This document shows positions 33,941 to 45,300 of a stretch of DNA of 64,000 bases, in pieces (positions within the stretch are counted from its first letter, which is position 1; every line of letters starts with the position of its first letter). The notes beneath the pieces are model-generated. The model did not search any database. It saw nothing but the letters and a program-made list of their open reading frames with translations, and was not told the DNA's origin. The DNA comes from Oscheius tipulae. Taxonomy: Eukaryota > Nematoda > Chromadorea > Rhabditida > Rhabditidae. The position numbers and the translations under genes are program-made. The DNA lies in the NCBI GenBank assembly GCA_037178975.1, contig JASJZH010000003.1, positions 248,001 to 312,000 on the forward strand, read 5' to 3'.

Positions 33941-34198
33941 TTCGAAGGGCTCTGGTGGCTCTTAGGCGGCCCATGACTCGGGTGGATATTAGACGTCCCA
34001 TACTTTTAAGCGTCCGATACTTTTGGCGTGCCATAAGTGCAAATTATTTTAGACGTCTCATACATTAGGCGTCCCATAACTATTTGGTTTGTCACAAATG
34101 TACAGTTCACCCCTTTCTATTTCATGCCTAAACTCCTTGGAGCGCCTAAAATTCTAGGGACCGCCTAATTTTTTAAGAGCCACCAGAATCTTTCGAAG
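33941..34198. mobile_element. short foldback/MITE-like element with internal repeats
   Basis: The ends are inverted: TTCGAAGGGCTCTGGTGGCT at the left and AGAGCCACCAGAATCTTTCG at the right. Inside, a degenerate unit close to TTAGGCGTCCCATACTTTT recurs four to five times in one orientation, with GCGCCTAAAATTCTAGGG near the right end. It has no coding capacity, as expected for a non-autonomous DNA element. Confidence 0.75.
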
Positions 34199-35185
34199 AG
34201 CCTTCGAGCTGGAAAACAGCTCAGCACTAAAAGAGATGGGTCCACGTAAGAGGGTGCAATCTTTAGCTAAAAAAAGGATTAGAGGAAACAGCAGATGAAC
34301 TGGGCACAAAGACATGGAGACATGGCAAAAGAGAGATACGAGGACAAAAGCTTCGATTTTAAGAGAAGTTAAAGTTTTGAAAGAAAATCCGTGTACAGTT
34401 ATCCGGGTACAGGAAAAAAGTAAGACAGAGAGACACAAGAGAGGCAAAGAGACTGAGTGGCAGAGAGACGGAGATATAGAGATAGAAATAGGGAAGCAGA
34501 CAACAGCAGGACTGGTATATTCCAATCATAGCCGACACGTAGCTCGTCCCCACTCTTCATTTCCATTCCAGCCGGCGTAGTGCTACCAAGTAGACGGATT
34601 CCGAAAAAGGTTAGATATATGCTGCGAGCGAGTTGATGCTTGGTGATTAGCATCGCATTGATCTCCCCAAAAGTGTGGGTCGTGAGGACATCAATTGGGA
34701 TTTTTTTTATTAGTCAGTGCTAAAGGTGAACGATGATTCGGGAAGACTACTTGAAGAGAAAAGCAGCGTGACCTGGGTAGAAGGGCAGAGTAGTGGAAAG
34801 CAGAGCGGGCGACCTTCCCGAGCAGCAGACGTCCTTTGCAAGAACTTTTGCTGGAATTCCAGCAAATTGTGGCAAAATAAACAATCGCTTCTTGGTAACA
34901 GACTGTGGTCGAAAATTGATCAATGAGTATCACGGCATCATAGAAAGACGTTTCGGCATACATAGAGATATTTCGTATTACCGTGGATGGATCTATTAAC
35001 TCTCTCCAAACAACTGTTTCGGCACATGAAAATAGCTGAAGAAATACTAATGAGGTAGACTACTTCCAAGATAGACTTTTCCAATCTTTCACCATTCGTA
35101 AGCCACGTGTTTGCTGAAGTGACTGGGTTCTGCTCCAAGCTTATGATCTTCGCCTGTCGATAATTGATGATTGAGTGTCGCGGCA
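34199..35185. other. spacer with a short local duplication
   Basis: Contains an AGAGACAG tract at 34,420-34,490. The stretch 34,905-34,955 (ATTGATCAATGAGTATCACG) resembles 35,150-35,200 (ATTGATGATTGAGTGTCGCG), which is a degenerate local duplication. No gene seen. Confidence 0.45.
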
Positions 35186-35189
35186 TCAG

Positions 35190-35628
35190 AGAAACGAACT
35201 TATCCCAGTATCTGCCGAGTTTGAACTGAATCTGGTTTCGGAAGAAGAAGAACAAACTTTTGAAAAAAAAAACAAATCAAAGGTATACGACTTTAGATGA
35301 AAAAGAAAAGGACTAGAAGGAAACTGTAGCCGGACAGGGAGGCAGAGAAAGAGAGTGCGATAGAGAGATCCAGAATCTCTCTCTGTCTCGTAGACTGAGG
35401 TTTGCGAAATAGGCTCCATTCTGTAACACAGAACACTAATGACTCAACTTTTCAAAAGTTCACATTCGTTTACTTTTCCCAGATAAGGAATCTGACGAGG
35501 AGAAAATTACACTGCGATTTCGCAAGATTTCTGTTGCTGATAGGATGGAGAAATGCATTTTTCCATTTGTAGAAGATTCTCAAAGCTCGTGGGCGGATAA
35601 ATAAATAAGTTCTTTCGCTTTTTGTAAA
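35190..35628. repeat. duplicated promoter-like segment, copy 1
   Basis: Directly repeats 38,097-38,510 at about 90 per cent identity by eye, including GCCGAGTTTGAACTGAATCT, GAAACTGTAGCCGGACAGGG and CTGTTGCTGATAGGATGGAG. Copy 1 lies upstream of the broken lectin copy. The TATA region present in copy 2 is altered here to GGATAAATAAATAAG. Confidence 0.92.
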
Positions 35629-35708
35629 CATGTCCCCTGCCTTGTTTACGACAACGGCCGAGCTATTGGTTATTGCACCTCGTGTTGCCCACACAGTCCT
35701 CTAGCACC

Positions 35709-36975
35709 ATGCAAGACACCACTTCCCTTCTTCTTATTCTCTACCCTCTGTTCGTCTTGATCCGGACTATTGATGACCTGCCACCCTACGATCTGCGATA
35801 TGAGCTCCTCAAAGGCACGAATGGAGCCAAACGGTGGCTTATATCAACGATGTTTATGGCCAAGGGACGACGTCTACGAGGGTATGCCAGTTGTGGCTCT
35901 ATCGGTCTGGGGACAAAAGTGTCGAAGATGAGCCATGGAATCGAAACTGCTGCAGCTCGTGAACGAGAACAATCGGCAGTCTACCCGTGAATTAGCAGAG
36001 GCACTGTCTGTCAGTCATACTGCATTGGAACACCATTTGAAGCAACGGAGATTTATGAAGAAACTGGGCACTAGAATGCCGCATGACCTCAGTGACACCC
36101 AGAAGTGACAGCGCATGCCCATCGCCCATTCTCTCCTGTCCAGGTATGAGAGGAAATCATTTTTATCACGCCTGGTGACGGGGGATGAGAAGTGGATAAC
36201 GTAGGTAAACATCCCAAGGAAGCGTCAATGGGTGGGTCCAGGGCAGACATCAAGCCCTGATGTGAAGCCCGACACCCATCAAAAGAAGATTATGCTCTGA
36301 GTTTCTTGCGATATCGAAGGAGTGGTGCACTGGGAATTGCTGGATGCTGGAACTACCCTTACGGCCGCCATATACAGCCAGCAACTTGAAAAGGTTGCCG
36401 TTCCGTCAGAAGTCGTCAGAAGTCGAAGGTCATCCTGCAGATGAACAACGCGCGCCCCCATGTTGCCAAATCACTCGCTCCAAGATGCATGACCAGGGTT
36501 GGGAGATTCTAGCCCATTCTCCTCATAGCCCGGACCTTGCCCCTTCCGACTATTATCTGTTCCGGACTCTCAACAACGAGATTGGAGGACGACAGTTCGA
36601 TTCCGACGGCGCACCCAAATCCTGGTTGATAAACTTCTTTGCGCTAAAACCCAAGGTGTTCTTAGCGTGGCATCCGTAAGCTACCCGTGAAATGAGCAGA
36701 CGTGGTACATCATAATGATGATTACAACGAATGAAAAAGTTGTTTGGAAGTCAATAAATTTTTGCATTTGAAAAAGCGAAAAGACTTAGTTACCAACCCA
36801 ATAACAATGCTGGGCATATGAGTGGGTGGTCAGTTTTGGTCACTACAACTTGTGTACATTCTAGTTTCAGATCAATGTAGCCATCAGAGACAAACAATGG
36901 GGTGATCTACCATGCACTGCTGACATCTATCCCTACATTTGTGATTATCCGACTACAGGGGGATACGACTCTTAG
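35709..36975 (+). pseudogene. C-type lectin copy interrupted by a mariner element
   Basis: A possible signal-peptide exon starts at 35,709 (MQDTTSLLLILYPLFVLI, then LPPYDLRY, comparable with FPAYNIES in the lectin at 37,224). The last lectin exon is intact at 36,871-36,975 after a TTTCAG acceptor: KQWGDLPC...YPYICDY, the WxDxxC/YICE end of a C-type lectin fold. The middle of the fold, present in the neighbouring lectin, is missing and replaced by a mariner relic. The last exon is phase 0, as in the neighbour, which supports common origin. The start exon assignment is tentative. Confidence 0.55.
35790..36770 (+). mobile_element. decayed mariner-type transposon
   Basis: Fragments of a mariner transposase can be read in three frames: RQSTRELAEALSVSHTALE with HLKQ (helix-turn-helix region), MPHDLSD, GDEKWIT, KRQWVGPGQTS, MNNARPHVAKS and HSPHSPDLAPSDYYLF. 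These are the landmarks around the D,D34D catalytic core. Stop codons and frameshifts occur throughout, so it is inactive. Terminal repeats are not clear. It lies between the first and last exons of a lectin copy. Confidence 0.88.
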
Positions 36976-37223
36976 TTTCGGAGTAACAAACTTTCTAATG
37001 AAATTGTTTCTAATGATTTGAAGAGACAGTGGTAGAGAAACATGGAGACATGGAGACATGGAGACCAAGAGACCGAAAAACAGAGTGACCGAGAGTCCGG
37101 CCAGTTTCTTTTTGAACCCCTCTTGTAATATCAACGGGGCATAAAAAGGAGAAGCGGGTATCAGTTTCTTGCCCATGGGGACAGAGAGATCCGGTTAAAC
37201 GGCTATAGTTCTTGATCGCGCAC

Positions 37224-37908
37224 ATGCAACGAACTTATGTGTGTCTTATGTCTACCCTTCCGGCTTGTTTAGCCTGTGTGGCTACCTATACCTATGATTT
37301 TCCCGCGTACAATATTGAGAGTACAAGAGCAGAAACTACGACCTCTACTACCACAACCACGACGACCACTACAACGACTACGACTACCACGACTCCCAGT
37401 GAGTTTCATAATCTAGCAGCAAAATTTTAGTGCCCTGTCCTAATGGATGGTCCCAGTACGATACCAACTGTTTCCTCTTCGTTGCCGCTGCTGTTGATGC
37501 TCCAACTGCTCGTATGAATTGTCAAGCGGATGGTGGAGAGCTGGTCTCAATTCATAGTCAAGCAGAAAATGACTTCGTCGCTGGTAGGAACTCGTGGATC
37601 AAAACTCAGAACGTTTCAGGTCTGACAGCTGGAGTTCAAACTTGGCTAGGTGGCATGAATCCAGCTGCCCCTACCTATGCTTTCGTATGGTCGGATGGCT
37701 CACCCTTCGGGCCCTACTTGAATTGGAGATCAACAGAGCCGACTCTGGGAGCCGCAGATAGGTGCACGATTGTAAGACTTGAATTGGTAATTTGTAAGGC
37801 TTGAGTTGGTTAATTTAGATGAACTTCAACCCCAACAACGCACTGTGGGACGACTTTCCCTGTACGTTCACGTTGCCATATATCTGTGAACAAGTAGCTG
37901 TTCTATAA
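37224..37908 (+). CDS. secreted C-type lectin with threonine-rich linker
   Basis: Four exons, 37,224-37,398, 37,431-37,583, 37,620-37,771 and 37,819-37,908, sum to 570 bases, or 189 aa. Exon 1 holds a signal-like start (MQRTYVCLMSTLPACLACVA) and a run of about 18 Thr, likely O-glycosylated. The rest is one C-type lectin domain: CPNGWSQYDTNCF, the early helix with CQADGGELVSIHSQAEN, WLGG, VWSDGSPFGPYLNW, and the end WDDFPC...YICE. The usual EPN or QPD triplet is replaced by EPT, so calcium-dependent sugar binding is uncertain. The third intron (36 bp) can also be read through in frame. In nematodes and relatives such proteins often act in immunity or mucus; that role here is inference. Confidence 0.85.
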
Positions 37909-38096
37909 AACTGTGCAGTTGCCTTAGCCCGACTTGTCTCTGTTTGTATTTCTGTCAATGTTTTTAGAGAGACAGAGAGACAAAGAGAGAATCAAAGTGA
38001 GAGACAAAGAGATCGACCACCTGGTTCTAGGTAAGTAAAAGTATGACTTTTTGTAATCCGAACTAAGTGTTCAAGAGAGCTGGAGAGTGCATCTGA

Positions 38097-38510
38097 GAAA
38101 CGAACTTATCAAAGTACCTGCCGAGTTTGAACTGAATCTGGTTTCGGAAGAAGAACAAACTTTTGAAAAAAAAAACAAATCAAAGACATACGACTTCAGA
38201 TGAAAAAGAAAAGGTCTAGAAGGAAACTGTAGCCGGACAGGGAGGCAGAGAAAGAGTGTAGGACGTCGCGTAGACTGAGGTTTGCAAAATAGGCTCCATT
38301 CTGTAACACAGAAAACTAGTGACTCAACTTTTCACAAGTTCACTTTCGTTTACTTTTCCCAGATAAGGAACCAGACGAGGAGAAACTCACACCGCGATTT
38401 CGCAAGATTTCTGTTGCTGATAGGATGGAGAAATGAATTTCTCCACTTGTAGAAGATTCTCGAAGCTCGTGGGCGGGTCCTATATAAATAGAGTCTTTTC
38501 GAAAAACTCC
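38097..38510. repeat. duplicated promoter-like segment, copy 2
   Basis: Direct copy of 35,190-35,628. It ends in TCCTATATAAATAGAG, a good TATA box, 62 bases before the ATG of the orphan gene at 38,552. Confidence 0.92.
38481..38490 (+). promoter_or_regulatory. TATA box of the orphan PSAP/PPxY gene
   Basis: TATATAAATA at 62-71 bases before the ATG at 38,552, at the end of the duplicated segment. Confidence 0.6.
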
Positions 38511-38551
38511 ACTTTTTACTCAATCCCATAACATTACATACCCCAAAAAAT

Positions 38552-39133
38552 ATGTCCTGCCCATCGCTACCTAGCAACAAGTACCCTCCCAAGACTGGCG
38601 ACTACTGTCGGACAGAGATTGAACTCATGGTCAAGGTTCTTCTTGATAATAAGGATCTCTTTGTCTCGAATCAGGTAAGACCCTTGAGCTCGCCACATTA
38701 TTCCATTTTAGGACCACGTATTCGAGAAAATGGCTGCAACTTTGGAAGGAAAACGGAATCAAAGAAACATGAAAGATTGGTTCCTCAATACCCAGAAGAT
38801 TCTGGAAACTGTGAGTCTCTGCTTCTGTCTCTATTTACACTGTCTTTCCAGGAAAACCGTTGGACCAAAGTAATAAAGGACAACATCACCGACGAACAGA
38901 AAGCTCAACTCAAGGATCTTCTTGTGACCAAGGTTACCATCATCCACTCCAACCAGCCTCCTTCCGCCCCACCCCTCTACCAAGACGCAGTCGGAGAGCA
39001 CGGCTATGAGTCAACCGAAGGTCCGAAGGTAAGAGACGGGTGTATTGACTCAACTTCAGCCTTTCAGAAAAAATCATCCGGATGTTTCGGTTGCTGGACG
39101 AGACGCAGCAGGCAAGGATACGAATCGAGTTGA
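38552..39133 (+). CDS. orphan cytosolic protein with fused PSAP/PPxY motif and Cys/Arg-rich tail
   Basis: Four exons, 38,552-38,674, 38,712-38,810, 38,852-39,028 and 39,068-39,133, all phase 0, encode 154 aa. There is no signal peptide. The first 100 residues are charged and probably helical (RTEIELMVKVLLDNKDLF, MKDWFLNTQKILET, NITDEQKAQLKDLL). At about residue 107 comes PPSAPPLY, in which a PSAP motif (binds the Tsg101 subunit of ESCRT-I) overlaps a PPxY motif (binds Nedd4-type WW domains). The tail KKSSGCFGCWTRRSRQG has two Cys in a basic context, as in palmitoylated membrane anchors. The pattern suggests a membrane-attached adaptor for ESCRT or ubiquitin ligase, as inference only. No family recognised. 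Confidence 0.72.
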   Translation: MSCPSLPSNKYPPKTGDYCRTEIELMVKVLLDNKDLFVSNQVRPLSSPHYSILGPRIRENGCNFGRKTESKKHERLVPQYPEDSGNCESLLLSLFTLSFQENRWTKVIKDNITDEQKAQLKDLLVTKVTIIHSNQPPSAPPLYQDAVGEHGYESTEGPKVRDGCIDSTSAFQKKSSGCFGCWTRRSRQGYESS

Positions 39134-39348
39134 TGACCATTTCCGGAGCTAAGCTTGATGCTACTGCCTTGTAGTAATGACCATTCGATTCCGAAATGAA
39201 GTTTATTTACAGTTTCAATCTCTCTGATATGCTGGAGGACAGGAAAAGTAGTAGGGGGTAGTCAAAATCAGAGTCAGGGGCTCTACTATGCTTGGTCTCA
39301 CCGTAAGTATAAAAAGTAGGATTTGTTAGAAAAACCGAAAGAGGAAGA

Positions 39349-42300
39349 TCAATTGGATTGACGCGTCATGTGGAGGGCTCTCAAGTGGATTCGGGAATCT
39401 TCTATCCTCCCGTCGACTGTCTTCTCGTCCCGGATCAGTCGGGCTGCTCGGTCAACATAGGTCTGCCAGAGACGGATATCTTCCTTGTTCAAGAATCGCT
39501 GCTAAAGTAGAGGGGTTGAACAAAAATGGGTAAGGGACATACCAGTGACTTCTCAATGTCCATCTCTCGTCTCTGGAAAGTAGTTCGGAGTAGACCAACA
39601 TCACTGAGACGGCGACGGAGACGGGACTCTTCGAAGTGGACCTCGGACTGAAATGTGGAGGGTCAGATAGGATTGTGAGTCAAGAGACAGGGGGAGAGAA
39701 CTGGTCTGAAAAGAGTGAGAGGATGAGTCAACTGACAGAGACAGTTATTTATTGCCAATGGTGCGTCTAGCCAGCGAATTGAGTTGGTATGGTATGGTAT
39801 GGGAAGCCGGTGACAGGGTTGGGGAGCTACAAGACAGAGAAAGTATGAAAGAAACAGTCAGTCAGGGGGATAGAACTCGAACGCCTGACACCTAGAACTG
39901 AAAGAAACAAAATCGTCCAACTGTCCCACCTTGTCTCCAGCTCCGGTCTTCAGACACTCGACTAGCTTGTCCATCTGGCAGCGAAGTTTTGTGTCCAGTC
40001 TCAACAGATCCCAGCTGTTCTCCAAATGACGACGGATACGGCTAGCCAAAAGAGGGTCATGCAGCTGGACAGCATCCAGGATATCGATGCCTAGGCGCTC
40101 ATTCTGGGCTGCCTGTTCCTCAATGGAGAGGCGTTTCTCCTCAAAGTTGGACAGACGATGGGATACGGTGGAGATGCTCTGAAAGTAAGATGTTGAACTG
40201 TCACTGTCACTATCTCTCACCTCAATCCTCCGATCCTCCAAGCTCCTAAGCTCCTGACTACCGAGATCTGGATTCTTGTAGGCTTGTTGCAGTGACAATA
40301 AAGAAGGTGACGCGACCAGATTGCTCAAAAAGGCCGACGTTGTGGTGTTCATCCCATTGGGTGAGGCTAATGAGTTCAAACTAGTTGATCTATTCATATG
40401 ATCCACGAAGAGCCCCTTGGGTTTTATCGGAACCGGTGGTTTCTCCCTTGGCTTCGGCTCATCTACCGGCATTGGATGGACCTAAAGATTCGTTATTGAT
40501 TCGGAGAATCTTATCTCCTAAAAGGATGCGACTTTTGCTTTGATGAGAGGCTTTTCGAGCACTGATAAGACTGGAAAAGAGCACGAGGTTGACTGAAAAA
40601 AGTCGCTGAATCGAGACCCGGGCATGGTTTGCTTACAAAGAAGGCAAGGCAAACATTACTCTGCGCAACCTTCAGTCATATTTTCTTGGAAACGATGAGT
40701 CTCCCGGTCTTTGTCTCCCTGTCTCTCCGTTTTTCCGTTTTTTTGACTCTCTGTTCTGTTTCTCTATTTTTGCTGTTTCTGTTTCTCTGTCTCTCTGTCA
40801 AAACTCTACCTCATAACGAAAATAGTGCATTCTTGACAGTGTAGCCATTTTGCAGACAGTGAGGGCAATATGGGTTTGGTAGAAAGATTTGGAGAGACGA
40901 ACGAGTCCACGAATGTGACAAGAGACACACAAGTGGCGCTATCTCTTCTCTCTCGTCCCCCTTGTCGGCTTATGTGCTTTACAGCTGCCCCATAAATGAC
41001 ATTTCTTTGTAGACGCAGTCAGTCTACCGGAAGCCATAGAGCTGTGTAGTTTAATCAAAACAAGATAAAGAGACAGAAAGACAGAATGAGACAATGAGGC
41101 AGAGAGACAGATAGATGGGCAGATATGGGATTCTGTCTGTTCGACTCACCTCAACAGTTGGCTTGGAATGAGCCGGTACAGCCGTATGAGTAGCATCCAG
41201 AGCGCTAGTCGAGGCCGAAAGAGTCGAATGCATCCTAAAAACTCATAAATATTATGATCATCTAGAGTTAAGAACCTAGGAGCAGGCTGTGGGGGTTTGG
41301 GCATTTCGGGAAGGATGGACTGCAAGGCTCCCGAATCCATGAGACTTCTGTAGCTGGAAGAATCATCCGGCACGGGCGAGATGGACATTGAGGACGAGGG
41401 AGACGGAGCCAGGAACGGAGAGGGTCGAGCCCTGAGATTAGTGCAGTTGAGAGAGGAAGTACGGTTAAAAAGAAAAATCTATTTTTGGGCTCTCAAAGCC
41501 AAACTTAAATTTGGCTCGTGGGCGCCCTTGTCGCACCCGTACCATCTCGCATCTTGGGTTGGCCGCCTGATCCGCGTCAGCAGTGCGCATTTTTAGGGGT
41601 TCATGCATTGTTTTTGCGTTACCCTAAGACTCTTATTATCTGGATTAACATGGTTATTCAAAACAGAGTTCCATCTGTATCTGGATCTCTGACTGTACAG
41701 AGAGACAGAGAGTTAAGAAACAGAATCATGCTATTTTTTTTAGTAATGCAACTTACATGTTCTCCCGCTTCTGCTTGATCCTCCTCTTGGCTCCTGAAGG
41801 ACTTCTGGTCAACATTCCCGGCTGGTCGCCTACTGAAGACAAAATAGAACGCGACGGCTGAAAAGAATGAGTCATCAGACAGTCTATACATTGCACTACG
41901 GGGCGGAAATAATATCCAAAACGGGCCCGGACGAGATCGACTAGATATGAAAAGGAATTTATGGAATTTCTCGTTAGAATTATTAAAATTTTTGGAGTTT
42001 TAAGCTGAGATTCAGGGGATAAAAAGTATCTTGGTCGTTCTGTTGAAAATAGTCGAAAGTGGGGAGAAGAGATGACGTAAGGGATATGTGTCACGTTCAA
42101 AAGGAGGCCAGAAAAAAAGGTGAGCTTAAGAACTGTCTGTCACTGTCAAGAATTCTAGAAAAAATTTGAAATGAGACATGGCTGGGGAAGACTGACTCAT
42201 TTTAGAAGAACCTAAGGGGGTGAGAGTCAGCCAAACATTCTAGGCTGATTCAAGAGTCGAGACTGTCAAAATCGATAGAAGTATGAAAATAGCGGGAACA

Positions 42301-45300
42301 AAAAATCCGGAAGGAAATTCAACATACTTGGCTCGCCGGCGGCCACCTCTCTTATCAAAACGGGGAATCCATTTCAAAGTGGAACAGGGAGGGCGGTACC
42401 CTCCGGTGGTCAAGAAGGTGCGAAAATGACTCTCTCCTTTGGATCTGGCCTATGGCAGCCGGTCTCTCTGTCCCTTTCTCTTTTAGTCGGCACTCTCTCC
42501 CACTTTTACAAGCCATCTTAGGCAAAAGAATCACTCGTAGATGGTCTCTCTCTTCTCACTAAAGTGAAAAGGGGGATATTTACTCTCTCTCTCTCTCTCT
42601 CTCTTGCCACTTTTGTCCAAAACCCCAGTCATTTTTGTCCCAAAAAGACCCCCGACTACGTGAGCTCCCGTCCCGCTCCAAACAAAGAGAAGCACAAACA
42701 AATCGATCGACAGGCACTGTGAGAGAATGACAGTGCGCTTGGAATTGAGTCTTCGGCTAAGAAAAGAAAAAGAGAAACGACCTCGGGCACTGGCGGTCTT
42801 AGGTAATTAAAGGAGCGAAGGGGGCGACAGAACACAACAGGTTGCGCGGGCAGTCATATGTATAGGTGGAGGAAGGCTAATTAGGACAACAAATTTCGAG
42901 GAGAAGTCTCATAAGGTGTGAGGAAGGGTAAGTACAGGTGTGTGTCGACTGTTTAGGCAGAGATAAGACAGGCATTTACTACGGCCAATGGCCTGGAGTA
43001 GTTTTACGACCCGGGGACGCGTTGTATAAGGAGACAGCCCATTTTTGTTTAGCGCCGAGAGAATTTAGTAGACTCTGTCTCTGTCACTGCCTTTCTCCAT
43101 GGGAAAAGAGGGAATTGTCGGCGCTGCAAGAGTGACACTCGAGTAGCCGGAGGCTGTACAGAAAGGGAGATAGAGTGGCCACACTGACCGACAGGCGTGA
43201 GGGGGACTGAGCGCGCGGCTGACCGAAAGGTCATCCGAAACTCTTTCCCGCCAAAATTCAGAAAATGTAGGTGGAGGGTGATTGATGTCGAGTGACAAGG
43301 ACAGAGAGAGAGAGATGGTGTTCGACACCGGAAATTGGTAATCAGAGAAAGGTTGAGATTGGATACGGAAAAAAAGAAGGAGAGTAACAGAGACTGCCAA
43401 ACAAAACTCACAATTAGCTGGTGGTAGTACCGCTGACTGGCTATTCTGTTAGACCGTGCCGTGGTCAAGGTGTCCGTATCGTAGTCGGCCGCCGTCATCT
43501 GAAAACAGAGCGTGAGTGAGTAAACGAACCGGAACGACGGTAGTGGGATTTGAGACAGAAAAGAATGAGACAAAGGAATGCCAGGTGGGGGTCCGGGTAT
43601 CGCGTGCTTGCGTGTGTGTGAGTGAAGCCGAGGGCCTTCTTTCTTTCACTATCAAGAAAAAGTATCAGCTGGTAGGAAAGAAGAGATGGATTTGCGGAAT
43701 GAAACAGAGAGACAGAGACAGAGACAGAGACAGAGACAGAGACAGAGACAGAGAAGATAGAAGTGAGACTGTTAATAGAGAGCACGGATCTGATCATCGA
43801 CCAGCTGGAACCAAATTGAATAGGGGCACAATGTTGACACCATCGTGCAGCTCTCTTCACAAGCATCAACGGCTGGCAAATAGGGGCCCGTGCCTGCAGG
43901 CGCTCTCTCAGAGTGAATGAGTCACCAGTGCGGTATGCTAATCAGCGTGGCATAAAGGTTGTCCCGGGCCAGCTGTGACTCACTCACGTCAGTATGCATA
44001 CATATTTGGAAGGTGGTCGGTCGTGACAGAGAGCCAGAAAAAAACAAAAAGGAAGAGAGAGAGAGAGAGAGTAACACAATTTTTAAATTTTGAGCAAAGA
44101 TTGGCGGTCAAAAACTGGTGGATTTTGACAGGAAATGTGCTGACCATGCTGCGGAAAAGGGCTGAGCCCTTCCGCTGACCAGCCAGGCAGCAGCAGTGGG
44201 ACAAACAAACAGAAGCCCGAGCCAGTCGCACAGAGAGAGAGAGAGAGAGACAGCGTTAGAAAACCATCAGAGCTGTGATTATCGATCCGCACCCGGGCTG
44301 TCTCTCTCGACCATAAACGGTGGAATCATGATATGGAAACGAATATCTTTCTCGAGATAGATGTGGCCCCCTGAGGAATGCGGACGATGTGTTTGCGGTC
44401 AACGGGCGCTGTTGCCCCTCCTGTTGCCCCGATAAGAGGGGGCTGAAGAGAGACAGAGAGACAGACGATGGCCATCTGATAAACAGCCGGTGCGCGAGGT
44501 CCCCGAGATATATGCCTTTTATGGGCAACGGATAGCACCTGGCACAGATTGTGATCTCGAGAAAAACTCTCAATGAAAGAGCTCTCCGTCTCTCTGTGTT
44601 CCCTCCTGTTTGTCGCTCTAGGTATCTGTCTCTCTGCTTCTCTACCTCTGTATTACTCTATAAATCTGTCCCTGCATCTTTCTGTTATACTGTCTCTCTG
44701 TTTCTCACTACAGATCGGATCAGATTTGATGCCAGTATATTTCATACGCGGACAACATTTTCAACTTTGCACAAAAATAAATCAATTACTGTAGTCAAAA
44801 GAAGCTAGGTATCATTATTACATTGTTCTGTATCGCATTTCTACTACAAACAATTACTCCAACTAATCACAAGGAGGTTGCTGTACTCCTTCTTTCATAA
44901 CAGTACCATGAAAAGAAAGAGAAATAGTTTTTTTCTCGTGTTTTAGTGATTTTTCGCTGTCTATTATTTCCATTATGAAAGAGCAGCACAGCACTTTGTT
45001 GCTCGGCACAATTTAAATTCAAGATTTAAATTTAAGCAGATACAAGTGTGGCTCATGATAGGTAGGTGATGTTCTAGTCGGATTACTGTGGCAGGAGAAA
45101 CGTCCCCCCAACGAAGCTATCTCCCAAACTGACCCGCTTTGTCAACAACTAGTGTGCGCACAAAGTGTTGCACATTAATTGCAATAATGGCTTCATACAC
45201 ACACATACAGACACACAGAGACTTTTGGGCGTTTTGAACTAGATTTCTATACGAACTGGATTAAAAGTGGAAAAGTGACATAAAATTGTACCCAGACCAG

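Noticed and set aside
35709..35990. Plus-strand 105-codon frame as a complete gene
   Set aside because: It fuses a possible lectin signal exon with the start of the decayed mariner; not an independent gene.
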